Source of the DNA: Paraburkholderia unamae
GTDB taxonomy: Bacteria > Pseudomonadota > Gammaproteobacteria > Burkholderiales > Burkholderiaceae
DNA length: 64,000 bases
NCBI RefSeq assembly: GCF_003268775.1
Contig: NZ_QLSU01000007.1
Coordinates: 124,001 to 188,000, forward strand
Direction: 5' to 3'
A program made the position numbers and the translations under genes. Below, one piece after another: positions 53,213 through 63,707 of this stretch (within the stretch, counting starts at the first letter, position 1; each line of letters starts with the position of its first letter). The notes beneath the pieces were generated by a model, which saw nothing but the letters and a program-made list of their open reading frames with translations, was not told the origin of the DNA and searched no databases.

Positions 53213-53713
53213 ATGTCTACCGACTCCGTCGTTCACCAACTCGCCATCCGCGTCGGCAACAAGCTGCGCGACGGGCGTCTCATGCTCGCGACCGCCGAGT
53301 CCTGCACCGGCGGCATGGTCGCCACCGCCATCACCGACATCTCGGGTAGCAGCGGCTGGTTCGAGCGCGGCTTCGTCACCTATTCGAACCAGGCGAAGTC
53401 CGAGATGATCGGCGTGCCGTCCGAACTGATCGAAAAGCACGGCGCGGTGAGCGAGCCGGTTGCGCGCGCCATGGCCGAAGGCGCGCTCAGCAACAGCCGG
53501 GCACAAGTTTCGCTCGCCATCACCGGCGTCGCCGGGCCTGGCGGCGGCACGCCGGAAAAACCCGTCGGCATGGTGTCGTTCGGCTGGAGCAACCGGCTGC
53601 ATACGAGCGTCGAGACGCTGGTGTTCAAGGGCGACCGCGAACAGATTCGCGTGCAAGCCGCCGCGCACGCGCTGCGCGGGCTGCTCGCGCTCATCGACGA
53701 ACAGGAACGCTGA
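53213..53713 (+). CDS. pncC: Nicotinamide-nucleotide amidohydrolase (CinA C-terminal type)
   Basis: A 166-residue enzyme deamidating NMN to nicotinate mononucleotide in pyridine recycling. The catalytic serine is in ATAESCTGGMV near residue 30; other motifs are FVTYSNQAK and AITGVAGPGGGTPEKPVG. It lacks the N-terminal CinA domain, like E. coli PncC. Third gene of thiL-pgpA-pncC. Confidence 0.95.
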   Translation: MSTDSVVHQLAIRVGNKLRDGRLMLATAESCTGGMVATAITDISGSSGWFERGFVTYSNQAKSEMIGVPSELIEKHGAVSEPVARAMAEGALSNSRAQVSLAITGVAGPGGGTPEKPVGMVSFGWSNRLHTSVETLVFKGDREQIRVQAAAHALRGLLALIDEQER

Positions 53714-53792
53714 CGCGTCCGGCGGCCTTCCCGCCGGACGCCGTCACCCAACGGTCATAAACGGCTATCACGGGCTACAGGAGGCCGCCATC

Positions 53793-54329
53793 ATGGCAAC
53801 CGCGAACCACGCAGTCGAAGAACTGATCCGCCGCTTCGGGCTCGAACCGCACCCCGAAGGCGGCTACTACAGCGAAACCTATCGCGCCGACAAGCTCGTG
53901 CGCCGTGACGGCGCAAACGACGCAGACGGCACGCGCGCGGCCTCGACGGCCATCTACTTCCTGCTTGCGGAAGGCGCGTATTCGGCGTGGCACCGCATCC
54001 GCTCCGACGAGCTCTGGCACTTCTACGCGGGCTCCCCCATCGAAATCCATTCGATCGACGAGCGCGGCGTGCTCTCCACGCGCAAGCTCGGCCATGCGCT
54101 CGACCATCCGGGCACGGTATTCCAGGCCGTGGTGCCGGCGGGCCACTGGTTCGCGGCCCGCTGCTGCGACCCGTCCACCTATGCGCTCGTGGGCTGCACC
54201 GTGGCGCCGGGGTTCGAATTCAGCGAGTTCGAAATCGCCGATGTGACCGCGCTGGCCGAAAAATATCCACTGCATCGCTCGATCATCGAATTGTTCGGCA
54301 AGCCGGCTTCGGCAGGAAGAAGCAACTGA
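53793..54329 (+). CDS. Cupin domain protein (DUF985 type)
   Basis: A 178-residue single-domain cupin. It has the DUF985 start LIRRFGLEPHPEGGYYSETYR, the SAWHRIRSDELWHFYAGSP metal-like motif and VVPAGHWFAARC in the second half. Function of the family is unclear. ATG 53793 has an excellent ACAGGAGG upstream. It is 79 bp after pncC and convergent with the glycosyltransferase gene. Confidence 0.9.
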   Translation: MATANHAVEELIRRFGLEPHPEGGYYSETYRADKLVRRDGANDADGTRAASTAIYFLLAEGAYSAWHRIRSDELWHFYAGSPIEIHSIDERGVLSTRKLGHALDHPGTVFQAVVPAGHWFAARCCDPSTYALVGCTVAPGFEFSEFEIADVTALAEKYPLHRSIIELFGKPASAGRSN

Positions 54330-54372
54330 CTGGACGCCTCCGGCAACAGCCGGGCGAGGCGCCATTGGGACG

Positions 54373-55176
54373 TCAGCGATTCGCGGCCTTGGCAGCCGTT
54401 TCGCACAGCGCCTCAAAATCCTTGCTGACATTGAATTCGCGCATTTCGCGAAGCGACGCACAGGCAAGCTGAGCGAATCGGCGTGACGCTTCCAGGGTTA
54501 GCGCGGCGGTCGAGCCCGGAACCGCCTGCATGCCCATCATGCCGCGAAAGAAGCGCTCAGCGTGAATGGATGGGTGATAGTGCATGCGCACTCGCTTGCG
54601 GTCATGCAAACGCGGATTGCCGAATATCATGAGCAGTGCCAACGAAAACGCACCATCCTCACCGCCCAGGCGACGAAATACTTCGTCGGCAGGAAATCCT
54701 CCTAGCGCGGCGTAAGCCGAGCGTCGGATGACAAGGCTGCTGGGCACCGTATTGCTCAACGTATCCGCCACTTTCCGGAAATCCGGATGCGCGACGATAT
54801 CAGCCGGAAAGCCGCAATATTCAACGTCCAGCCGGATGGAGGGCTCACGTGGGTGCCTCGCCAGATACTCGACGGCGTCACGCAGCGCGCCCGGCAAGTA
54901 TTCGTCGTCGGCGTCGAGGAAAGCCAGCAGTGGATGCGCGGCATTCAGCGCCCCCCAGTTGCGCGCACGCGCGGCTCCGCCGTTCTGCGGCATGCGCAAC
55001 AACTCGATTCGTGAATATTGGCGCGCGTATGCGGCGCAAACGGTCGCTGACGCGTCCTGCGAGCCATCGTCCACGACGAGAATTTGCGTCGCTTCGGGCT
55101 GCGCCAGGCAGCTATCCAGCGCGCGTGCGAGCGTGTGCCCGGCGTTGAAGCAGGGAACAATTACGGAAATTGACAT
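54373..55176 (-). CDS. Family 2 glycosyltransferase
   Basis: A 267-residue GT-A fold glycosyltransferase. It begins MSISVIVPCFNAGHTLARAL, with ILVVDDGSQDAS for nucleotide-sugar binding, GGAARARNWG and the metal-binding LLAFLDADDEYLPGAL. The C-terminal 120 residues hold GGEDGAFSLALL. No membrane span, so cytoplasmic. It is the last minus-strand gene after TAA locus 2 and the OmpA-like gene, but a strong terminator (55345-55372) separates it from them. Acceptor unknown; adhesin or LPS glycosylation is only a guess. Confidence 0.88.
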   Translation of the reverse strand: MSISVIVPCFNAGHTLARALDSCLAQPEATQILVVDDGSQDASATVCAAYARQYSRIELLRMPQNGGAARARNWGALNAAHPLLAFLDADDEYLPGALRDAVEYLARHPREPSIRLDVEYCGFPADIVAHPDFRKVADTLSNTVPSSLVIRRSAYAALGGFPADEVFRRLGGEDGAFSLALLMIFGNPRLHDRKRVRMHYHPSIHAERFFRGMMGMQAVPGSTAALTLEASRRFAQLACASLREMREFNVSKDFEALCETAAKAANR

Positions 55177-55344
55177 AACGAAAGTCTGCAAGAGAGAAGC
55201 GCCGGTTCAAGTGCGTTCCAAACGTCGTCCGCGCGAATAACAAATATCCATCCTTCCCCTGCCGGCAGTCAATCAGCCAGCCGCGAACCCCATGAACTGC
55301 GACGCGCTCAAGCCGAGCGCTTCCACCCAAAGGCGCGAGTCGCA

Positions 55345-55372
55345 CAAAAAAAGCGTGCCCGAAGGCACGCTC
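55345..55372 (-). terminator. Intrinsic terminator of the OmpA-like gene
   Basis: On the minus strand: AGCGTGCC stem, TTCG loop and GGCACGCT stem (55371-55352), followed by seven Ts. It ends the TAA2/OmpA-like transcription unit 79 bp after the OmpA-like stop. Confidence 0.9.
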
Positions 55373-55450
55373 AAACGCCCCACCACGCCAGGCGGTCTGC
55401 CAGCCGCCGCCTGGTCCACGCACCCTACTGCGTGTTCTTCTGCTTGCCGC

Positions 55451-56374
55451 CTATTTGGCGGTGATCTCCACGCGACGGTTCGGCGCGAGGCAAGCAATGA
55501 CTTCGGAGGTCGCCCGGCTGCCCGGACACATCTTCACCGGGTTCGCGGAACCCAGTCCCTTCACGTCGACCCGCTCGGCCGCCAGGCCGCGCTGCTTCAG
55601 CCCCTGCGCGACAGCCCGTGCGCGCCGCAGCGAGAGATCGAGGTTGTGCGCGTCAGGGCCGAACCGGTCGGTGTAGCCGGTGATCGTCAATGCCTGCACC
55701 TTGCGGCTCGCGCCATTGAGCTGCTGCGCGACCAGGTCGAGCTGGCGTCCGCCTTGCGCAGTCAACACCGCGCTATCGAAGCCGAATACCGCATCGGCGG
55801 ACAGCGCGAGCGGCGCTTGCCCTGGCGGCGGCGGCAACGGGGCGGTCGGCGGCGCACAGCGCGCGAGTTCGGCGTCGACCTGCTGCGCCAGTTTCTGTGC
55901 GTTCTCGATCGCGTCCCAGCCGTGTATCCAGCGCGTGCCGACCGTCTCTTCCTGTTCCTTCCAGGCCTCATCGGTCAACGCCGACAGGCGTCCCGCGTCC
56001 TCGCCGCGACACGGCGATACCGATGCGCGCTGATTCACGGCATCGAGTTCGAGCAGCGCCTTCTGCCATGCGTCGCGCGTCGGCATGTACTTCGCGTGAT
56101 AAATCGGATCGAACGGCACGCTGCCGTCCACGAAATGCCGTGCGTTGTTGTACGCCTTGGTGCCCGCGTCGTTGTACACGTTCGAGGCCAGCGCCACATG
56201 GCTGTCCTGACGCACCGCCACGTCGAGCCAGCCTTCGGCCAAACCGCGCTGGTAGGGATCGGCCACGCGCTGCGTCGCCGAGCGCATCGCCTGGACCTGA
56301 TCTCGAGGTGCCGGAGACGAGCATGCGCTCGCCAGCGCGGCAACGAGTGCCGCACACAGGAATGTTTTTTTCAT
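55451..56374 (-). CDS. OmpA-family lipoprotein
   Basis: A 307-residue outer-membrane lipoprotein. The signal peptide MKKTFLCAALVAALASAC ends in a lipobox. The middle (about residues 25-180) is a helical domain of unknown function. The C-terminal OmpA/peptidoglycan-binding domain (about 195-305) has FGFDSAVLTAQGGRQLD, ITGYTDRFGPDAHNLDLSLRRA and APNRRVEI. ATG 56374 has GGAGAAA upstream. It lies 52 bp downstream of TAA locus 2 on the same strand, a pairing known from other Burkholderia TAA loci, and may help adhesin export or anchoring. Confidence 0.92.
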   Translation of the reverse strand: MKKTFLCAALVAALASACSSPAPRDQVQAMRSATQRVADPYQRGLAEGWLDVAVRQDSHVALASNVYNDAGTKAYNNARHFVDGSVPFDPIYHAKYMPTRDAWQKALLELDAVNQRASVSPCRGEDAGRLSALTDEAWKEQEETVGTRWIHGWDAIENAQKLAQQVDAELARCAPPTAPLPPPPGQAPLALSADAVFGFDSAVLTAQGGRQLDLVAQQLNGASRKVQALTITGYTDRFGPDAHNLDLSLRRARAVAQGLKQRGLAAERVDVKGLGSANPVKMCPGSRATSEVIACLAPNRRVEITAK

Positions 56375-56425
56375 AAGTTTCTCCATGCCCGCCGCGGTTT
56401 CCCGCGGCGGGTCAGCGACGGTCTA

Positions 56426-59400
56426 TCAGAACCCGAAGGTTGCGCCGACCGACGCGCCGGTGGCACTGCCGCTCGCCGTGGAGCGGGCGACGTGAGCGTT
56501 GAGCAGCAGACGGGTCCCGACGTAGTAGTTGGCGCCGAGCGCGAGCGCGCCCTGACCGCCATACGTACCGGCCGCAACCGACATCTGGAAGTTGCCTTCC
56601 GCGCGCGCATTCGGGATCAGCGAAGAGGCCGCCATGGCCGCCGCACCGACACCGTTCATCTGGTCGCGCACCTTGCCGATCTGCTGGTCGGTGTACGACT
56701 TCGACTGCTGCACGCCCTGCTGAACCATGGTGTTCACGTTATCCGTGACCTGGCCCACCGCATCGTTGAGCTGATTGACGTTGACCGCGTCGGTCCCCGC
56801 CGTGCCAGCCGCGACGTTGGTCACCTGGCGCTCGTTGCCCGCCGAGCCCATCGACACCGTGTTGGCACGATCGGCCACCGAACCCGCGCCCAGCGCCACC
56901 GAATTGGCCGCACTAGCCGTGGCGTTCGCGCCCAGCGCCGTCGCCTGGTCGCCGCTCGCCAGCGAGCTCGCGCCCACCGCCGTCGCCTGCGTGCCCGTTG
57001 CCGCGGCATTGGCACCCGCAGCCGTGGCATGCGTGCCGCTTGCGCTCGCCGCTTCCGTGTCGCGGTTGCCATCGGCCGCGAACATCGGATTCGTGGCGTT
57101 TTCCGCGATATTGGTCACGGTCGCGATCGCCGAATTCATCTGGCCGAGGTTCACGGCGTCGCTGTCGACCTGACCGTCTGCGACGTTGTGGATCGCCACC
57201 GCACTGGTCGCCCCGCTGCCGCCCAGCGTGACGCTGGTGTGGCTCGACGAGTCGTAGCTCACGGTGTCCGCCAGTTGACCTTGCATCTGCGTGACGCTGC
57301 CCGAGAGGTTCGTGATCGCATCGCCAACGTTGTTGAACGTCGAGCCGCCCACCCGCCGCCACGTTCGTCAGCTTCACCGTCGAGCTTGCATCCGTACCGC
57401 CCAGCGTCACTGAGGAGTGCGCCGACGAGTCGTACATCACTGCATCAGCAAGCTGACCGTTGATGCTCGTGATCTGGCCGTTGATGTCCGTGATGCTCTG
57501 GTTCGTCGCGTACAGCTGCGAACCATTCACCGCGTCCGTGCTCGACGCGCTCACGTCGCCCGCCGCCACGTTCGTCAGCTTCACCGCCATGCTTGCGCCC
57601 GAGCCGCCCAGCGTCACCGTGTCGTGCGCCGACGAGTCATACATCACCGCATCGGCAAGCTGACCGTTGATGCTCGTGATCTGGCCGTTGATGTCTGTGA
57701 TCTGGCCGCCAATGCTCGTTACATCGCCAGCGATATTCGACACGTTCGTGTTCGTCGCATACAGCTGCGAACCGTTCACCGCATCCGTGCTCGACGCGCT
57801 CACGTCGCCCGCTGCCACATTCGTCAGCGTCACCGTCGAGCTTGCGCCCGTGCCACCCAGCGTCACAGAGGCATGCGCCGACGAGTCATACATCACCGCA
57901 TCGGCAAGCTGGCCGTTGATCGACGTGATCTGGCCGTTGATGTTCGTCACATCGCCGGCAATGTTCGAGACATTCGTGTTCGTCGCGTACAGCTGCGAGC
58001 CGTTCACCGCGTCCGTGCTCGACGCGCTCACATCGCCTGCCGCCACGTTCGTCAGCTTCACGGCCGAGCTGGCATCCGAACCGCCCAGCGTCACTGTGCC
58101 GTGCGCCGACGAGTCGTATATCACCGCATCAGCAAGCTGGCCGTTGATGCTCGTGATCTGGCCGTTGATATCCGTGATGCCCTGGTTCGTTGCGTACAGC
58201 TGCGAGCCGTTCACCGCGTCCGTGCTCGATGCGCTCAGGACGCCCGCTGCCACGTTCGTCAGCTTCACGGCCGAACTTGCGCCCGTACCGCCCAGCGTCA
58301 CCGAAGAATGCGCCGACGAGTCATACATCACCGCATCAGCAAGCTGACCGTTGATGGTCGTGATCTGCCCGCCAGGTTCGAGACGCTTTCGTTCGTCGCA
58401 TACAACTGCGCACCATTGACCGCATCCGTGCTCGATGCGTTCAGGTCGCCCGCCGCCACGTTCGTCAGCTTCACCGCTGCGCTCGCGCCCGAACCACCCA
58501 GCGTCACCGTGCTGTGCGCCGACGAGTCGTACATCACCGCATCGGCAAGCTGGCCATTGATCGTCGTGATCTGGCTGTTCATGCTCGTGACCTGACCGCC
58601 AAGGTTGGTCACATCGCCAGCGATATTCGAAATGTTCGTATTCGTCGCGTACAGCTGCGAGCCGTTCACCGCGTCCGTGCTCGACGCGCTCAGGTCGCCT
58701 GCCGCCACGTTCGTCAGCTTCAACGCTGCGCTCGCAGCCGTGCCGCCCAACGTCACCGACGCATGCGCCGACGAGTCGTACAGCACCGCATCGGCAAGCT
58801 GGCCGTTGATCGTCGTGAGCTGGCTGTTGATGCTCGTCACGCTACCGGCAACGTTCGAGACGTTCGCATTCGTCGCGTACAGTTGCGAGCCGTTCACCGC
58901 GTCCGTGCTCGACGCGCTCACGCCGCCCGCCGCCACGTTCGTGAGCTTCACGGCCGTGCTTGCGCCCGTGCCGCCCAGCGTCACCGAGGCATGTGCCGAC
59001 GAGTCATACATCACCGCATCGGCAAGCTGGCCGCTGATGCTCGTGATATCGCCCGACAGGTTCGACACGCTCTGGTTCGTCGCGTACAGTTGCGCGCCAT
59101 TGACCGCATCCGTGCTCGACGCGCTCAGGTCGCCCGCCGCCACGTTCGTCAGCTTCACCGCCGCGCTCGCGCCCGTGCCGCCCAGCGTCACCGAGCTATG
59201 CGCCGACGAGTCGTACATCACCGCATTGGCAAGCTGACCGTTGATCGTCGTGACCTGGCCGTTGAGGTTCGTCACATCGCCGGCAAGGTTCGTCACATCG
59301 CCGGCGAGATTCGAGACGCTCGCATTCGTCGCGTTAAGCTGCGAGCCATTGATCGCATCGGTGCTCGACGTGCTCACGTCGCCCGCCGCAACGTTCGTCA

Positions 59401-61282
59401 GCTTCACCGCCGCGCTTGCGCCCGTGCCGCCCAGCGTCACGGAGGAATGCGCCGACGAGTCGTACATCACCGCATTGGCAAGCTGACCGCTGATCGTCGT
59501 GACCTGACCATTGAGGTTCGTCACGTCGCCTGCGAGGTTCGACACGTCCGCATTCGTCGCGTACAGCTGCGAGCCATTGATCGCGTCCGTGCTCGACGTG
59601 CTCACGTCGCCCGCCGCCACGTTCGCCAGCTTCACGGCCGCGCTCGCGCCCGTGCCGCCCAGCGTCACCTTGTTGTGCGCCGACGAGTCGTACAGCACCA
59701 CATCGGCAAGCTGGCCGTTGATCGTCGTGATCTGGCTGTTGATGCTCGTGAGCTGGCCGCCGATGTTCGTCACATCGCCGGAAATATTCGAGATGTTCGT
59801 ATTCGTCGCATAGAGCTGCGAACCGTTAACCGCGTCCGTGCTCGACGCGCTGACGTCGGCCGCCGCCACGTTCGTCAGCTTCACCGCCGCGCTCGCGCCC
59901 GTGCCGCCCAGCGTCACCTTGTTGTGCGCCGACGAGTCGTACAGCACGACATTAGGCAATTGCGCCTGGATGGTCGTCACCGAGCCTTGCAGGTTCGAGA
60001 TATTCGTCGAATTCTGCGTGACCTGCGAATCCGTTGCGAACAACTGGGATCCGTTCACCGCGTCGGTGCTCGACGCGTTCACGTTTCCTGCCGCCACATT
60101 CGTGATCTGGCGCTCCGCGTTGGCCGCGCCCACGCTCACCACGCCCGTGGGCGATGCGCCTGCAACCGTATAGGACTTGCCGCTGATCGTGACGCTTGCC
60201 GTCGGGGTCGCCGCGGCGGAAACCGTTGCGCCATTACCGAGCGCGACCGAGTTGTTCACGGTCGAAGCCACGTAAGCACCGTTGCCGATGGCGATCGCGT
60301 TCGTACCGGCCGCAGTCGCCACCGGTCCGATTGCCGTGCTGTTCGTGCCCTTGGCCGACGAATCGCCCAGCGTGGAGTTCGTGTGGAAATACTCGATACC
60401 GCCGCCATTGGCGATATTGTTCAGCGCGCTGCCTACGTCAGTGAACGTAGCGCCGTTCTGGACATACTGAGGACTGGAAATCGAGCCGTTGCTGTTCACT
60501 GTGGAACCGGCGCCGAACGCATTCGCTTCCGAATTGGCCAATGCATAGAGCTGCGAGCCGTTCACGACATCCGTGCTCGTGGCGCTCAGGATACCGTTCG
60601 CCACATTGATGATCTGGTTCTGCGTGGTGGCAGTGCCCACCGACACCGCGTTCGCCCTGTCCGCCGTCGCACCGGCGCCCAGCGCGACGGAGTTGGTGGC
60701 CGAGGCAACGCCGGCATAGCCAATGGCCAGCGAGTTGGTTCCCCCCGCGGTGGCGGCCGTACCGAACACTTCCGCACCGTTTGCGTTTGTGACGCTTTGC
60801 GCCCCCAAGACGACCGAATAGTCGTGCAGCGCGTTGGCGCCATAGCCCAGGGCCAATGCCTGTGCGCCATTACTGACGGCCTTGGTGCCGACCGCCACGC
60901 CGGCCGGCTGCGCAACCGACATCGACCCGGGAACACCACCCGCAATGACACTGCTGCTGTAGCCGACTGCGATCGAACCATTCGCCCCCGCAGTCGCATT
61001 ACCACCGATCGCCGTCGACTCCAAAGTCGTAAACGACGTGTTGGCAACCGACCCTTGGCCATAGGCAACAGCATAGCCGTTGAGCATGCCATTGTTGGGG
61101 TCGAGATAGCCGCCATCAAGCGTGCCCGCAAAGCCAACTGCGGAGTAACCGGCGAGAACAACACCGGCCGCCAGGACCACGGTGCTGGCTTGCGCCTTCT
61201 TTCCACGCGCTCTGGTGTTTTCGTCCGCCGCGACCCAAGTTCCCGTGGACTCGTTCCAGACAGAGCGATAGGTCTTGTTCAC
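56426..61282 (-). pseudogene. TAA locus 2: trimeric autotransporter adhesin with two frame disruptions
   Basis: Minus-strand gene of about 1619 codons. GTG 61282 opens with the extended signal peptide (NKTYRSVWNESTGTWVAAD) and a hydrophobic core. Then come YadA-head repeats, a neck, about 12 stalk repeats of 69-83 residues, a second head (ATAAGANAAATGTQATAVG), neck and YadA anchor ending GATFGF. The first frame stops at 58328. Coding then continues in another frame from about 58374 to 57353 and returns to the first frame for the anchor. The shifts lie at 58367-58374 and 57349-57356. As given, no anchored adhesin is made. Confidence 0.85.
57357..59953 (-). repeat. Array of about 12 adhesin stalk repeats
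   Basis: Coding repeats of about 207-250 bp. Each has the order (D/N)(A/V)V(M/L)YDSSAH, VTLGGTGAS, AVKLTNVAAG, ASSTDAVNGSQLYATN, a coiled stretch of variable length (NIAGDVTNLGGQVTSINSQ-like) and INGQLA. Unit length varies with the number of coiled-coil heptad-like insertions. High identity between units makes this a hotspot for recombination and for assembly mistakes. Confidence 0.92.
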
Positions 61283-62097
61283 TTTCAATCCTTCGAAATA
61301 TAAATATTCAACCGGCCTGAGCGCAGCATCAGCGCGCCGATCAACCAGAATTTCCGCCGCACCCGCCCGTTTTCACTGACAGGAGATTTACCAATTTATT
61401 TTGCAATCCTATCTTTTCAACCAGGATTTCTTATGTAGTCGCCTTTACCAACTGGCGCCATGGCGGGCGCTTACCCGTTCAAACCGCGATGTTTCATAAA
61501 CAGTGTTACGGAAACCTGCCCGGAAAAATATCGGATAAATGCGAGAGTGATCGCCAACCGCTGTTCATCCGGTTCTCGTACGCGTTCAAAAAGAATGAGC
61601 GGCGGACCAGGTCGAGTCAGGTCATCGGCATACCGATCATCAGGACGCGCCGCAAACCTTCGACGCGGCGAATCGCAGCTACCGCCTAACTCTCATGAAC
61701 TGCGGATCGCGGCGGGTCGCACGGAGCCCCTTTGTGAGCACGCGCTTCGACGCAGGGGAAGCCGACTGTAGCTGGCAGGTAAGAATAGAATGACGTCGGC
61801 GTTTCTTACATAAGCCGATTCTTATTTTTCAAATGAATATCTAAGATTTCCTAACAATCATCCAGGCCAGACATCGATCTTTCTTAAATTCATTTGACGA
61901 TCGACTTAAATCGCGGCGCCCGCGATGGACCATGCCGCGCCAATCATCTTGTGGCTGGAGAATGCGACCGCAGGATGCGGGAAGCGGCGCGTCGCGCGCC
62001 AATTCAGAATCAGAAGAGCAAGCGGTGAGACACGCGGTGACAAGCGAGGCGCCAGCGTAGGCGTCACCGGCCGGGCAGGCGACCGGTGCTTCAGCGT
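61283..62097. other. Leader region of TAA locus 2
   Basis: 815 bp without a convincing gene. Immediately before the start lies AAGGATTGAAAGTG, very like AAGGATTGCAAATG at TAA locus 1. AT-rich patches lie at 61385-61445 and 61790-61910. The motif TTTCTTAAAT (61880-61889) also occurs upstream of TAA locus 1. Promoter not identified. Confidence 0.55.
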
Positions 62098-62526
62098 TCA
62101 GCGGCGCGTCGACTGTGACGAGATGACTCGCCAACGGCCATCGTGCCGGACAAACACGTCGGTAAACGTGAAGTCCATGTACTGCGTCGATTGCGGAGGT
62201 TGATAGCGATTGATGCCCTGCACGACGGCCGTATCGCCATTCAGACTCACCTGCATGTCGCGCAGCGTCTGCGTAGCGCCGGCTGGCGGCGGCGGAGCGT
62301 TCATGACGTCAGCCTTGGTCCGTCGAACGCCACTGGGCGTCGTCTCGATGTAGGAGTCGTCGAGCAGTTGATCGAGCACCGTCCGGTCATGCGTAGGCGC
62401 GGCATCCACCCAGCTTTGCTCGAGCTGTAGCAATGCCGCCTGATCGGCCTGCGGCGTGGCGTGTGCGACGCTGGCTCCTGCGAGCAGGAGCGCGGCGCAC
62501 AGCTTCATAAGCGTGCGTTTCATCAT
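62098..62526 (-). CDS. Secreted DUF4440/SnoaL-like protein
   Basis: A 142-residue protein with a signal peptide (core LCAALLLAGASVAHA). The mature part shows the DUF4440 pattern: LLQLEQSWVDAAPTHDRTVL, LLDDSYIETTPSGVRRTKAD, VQGINRYQPP and DFTFTDVFVRHDGRWRVIS. It is clearly related to the protein at 24215-24667 (shared HDR/GDR...VL..LLDD, VRR.K.D, TDVFV...GWRV). It lies upstream of TAA locus 2 on the same strand. Tandem ATGs at 62526 and 62523; AGGAC upstream. Function unknown. Confidence 0.82.
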   Translation of the reverse strand: MMKRTLMKLCAALLLAGASVAHATPQADQAALLQLEQSWVDAAPTHDRTVLDQLLDDSYIETTPSGVRRTKADVMNAPPPPAGATQTLRDMQVSLNGDTAVVQGINRYQPPQSTQYMDFTFTDVFVRHDGRWRVISSQSTRR

Positions 62527-62684
62527 CGTCAAAGTCCTGAAAACCATTTCGAGCGGGGGCGTGAGCCTATCAAACGGATCGCAGCGCAACACGTCGCGCC
62601 GCGCGTAAATCGTCTGAGTCAGCCCACTCCATTGATGCTAATCACTAAAACCGCTCGATCGAATAGGACTTCTTCGAAACACAC

Positions 62685-63500
62685 TCAACGGTACGCGTTG
62701 ATCTTGTCGCGCGTGGCCATCGCGGCCGTTGCAGCCGCCTGCGCGTAATCCTCGCCCTTGCTCGCGTAGATGATCGCGCGCGACGAGTTGATGAGCATGC
62801 CCGTGCCGTTGGCCGTGCGGCCGGCCTTCACGGTGGATTCCACATCGCCGCCCTGGGCGCCGATGCCGGGAATCAGCAGGGGCATGTCGCCCACGATCGC
62901 GCGAACCGTCTCGATTTCCTTCGGGAAGGTTGCGCCCACCACGAGGCCCAGTTCACCGCTCGCGTTCCACTTCTGCGCGGCGAGGCCCGCGACGATCTGA
63001 TAGAGCGGCTTGCCATCCACCGTCAGGAATTGCAGGTCGGAGCCGCCGGGGTTCGAGGTGCGGCACAGCACGATCACCCCTTTGCCCTTGTGTTCGAGCC
63101 ACGGCTCGATCGAATCGAAGCCCATATAGGGATTGACCGTCACCGCGTCGGCCTTGAAGCGCTCGAACGCTTCGCGTGCGTACTGCTCGGCCGTGCTGCC
63201 GATGTCGCCGCGCTTGGCGTCGAGGATCACGGGCAGGCCGGGATGCTTCTCGTGGACGTGCGCGATCAGCGCTTCGAGCTGGTCTTCGGCGCGATGCGCG
63301 GCGAAGTACGCGATTTGCGGTTTGAACGAGCACGCGTAGGGCGCCGTGGCGTCGACGATGTCGCGGCAGAACTCGAAGATCGCGTCGCTGCGGCCGTTGA
63401 GTGCGGCCGGGAATTTCGTCGGCTCGGGGTCGAGGCCCACGCACAGCAGCGAGCCGGTGCGCTGCCAGGCAGCGCCGAGGGTCTGGGTAAAGGAAGTCAT
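62685..63500 (-). CDS. pyrF: Orotidine 5'-phosphate decarboxylase
   Basis: A 271-residue enzyme making UMP from OMP. The catalytic motif is [19 protein letters not shown] near residue 95, with substrate residues in LCVGLDPEP and [10 protein letters not shown]. Length and motif order fit the group II (mycobacterial/beta-proteobacterial) type, longer than E. coli PyrF. ATG 63500. Second pyrimidine gene of the window, unlinked to pyrC. Confidence 0.95.
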   Translation of the reverse strand: MTSFTQTLGAAWQRTGSLLCVGLDPEPTKFPAALNGRSDAIFEFCRDIVDATAPYACSFKPQIAYFAAHRAEDQLEALIAHVHEKHPGLPVILDAKRGDIGSTAEQYAREAFERFKADAVTVNPYMGFDSIEPWLEHKGKGVIVLCRTSNPGGSDLQFLTVDGKPLYQIVAGLAAQKWNASGELGLVVGATFPKEIETVRAIVGDMPLLIPGIGAQGGDVESTVKAGRTANGTGMLINSSRAIIYASKGEDYAQAAATAAMATRDKINAYR

Positions 63501-63610
63501 GGTGTTTGCTCGCGGCGAGCCGGTGAAGGGAAAACGGCGCGTATTTTACCCGGCTTGGCGGGCGGCGCTCCGGGCGGCCGCCATCGGCGCGCTCTTGCAA
63601 GCCGAATGGC

Positions 63611-63643
63611 CGCCGCGCCGCCGGTTTGCCCGGCGGCGCGGCG
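63611..63643. repeat. Very GC-rich inverted repeat upstream of pyrF
   Basis: Perfect 14-bp inverted repeat CGCCGCGCCGCCGG / CCGGCGGCGCGGCG with a 5-nt TTTGC loop, between the epimerase stop and pyrF start. There is no T-run. It may be an mRNA 3' end structure of the epimerase gene. Confidence 0.5.
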
Positions 63644-63707
63644 CATTATCGTTAGACGAATCAGACGGCCGTGCTCCGGCGCGAGCGCCGCGCCGGGCAG
63701 GCCGTTC

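Noticed and set aside
54332..54362. GC-rich hairpin between the cupin and glycosyltransferase genes as a terminator
   Set aside because: Stem is interrupted and no T-run follows on either strand; could not be supported as a terminator.
57357..59953. CRISPR-like regular repeats
   Set aside because: Units of 207-250 bp are coding, have no short constant repeat with unique spacers, and translate to adhesin stalk sequence.
58514..61303. Long plus-strand open frames with repeated RRVQLRAVHRVRARRA-like text opposite TAA locus 2
   Set aside because: Regular only because it mirrors the adhesin repeats on the minus strand.
61460..61771. 103-codon plus-strand open frame upstream of TAA locus 2
   Set aside because: No ribosome site, Arg/Ser-rich composition and no recognisable domain.
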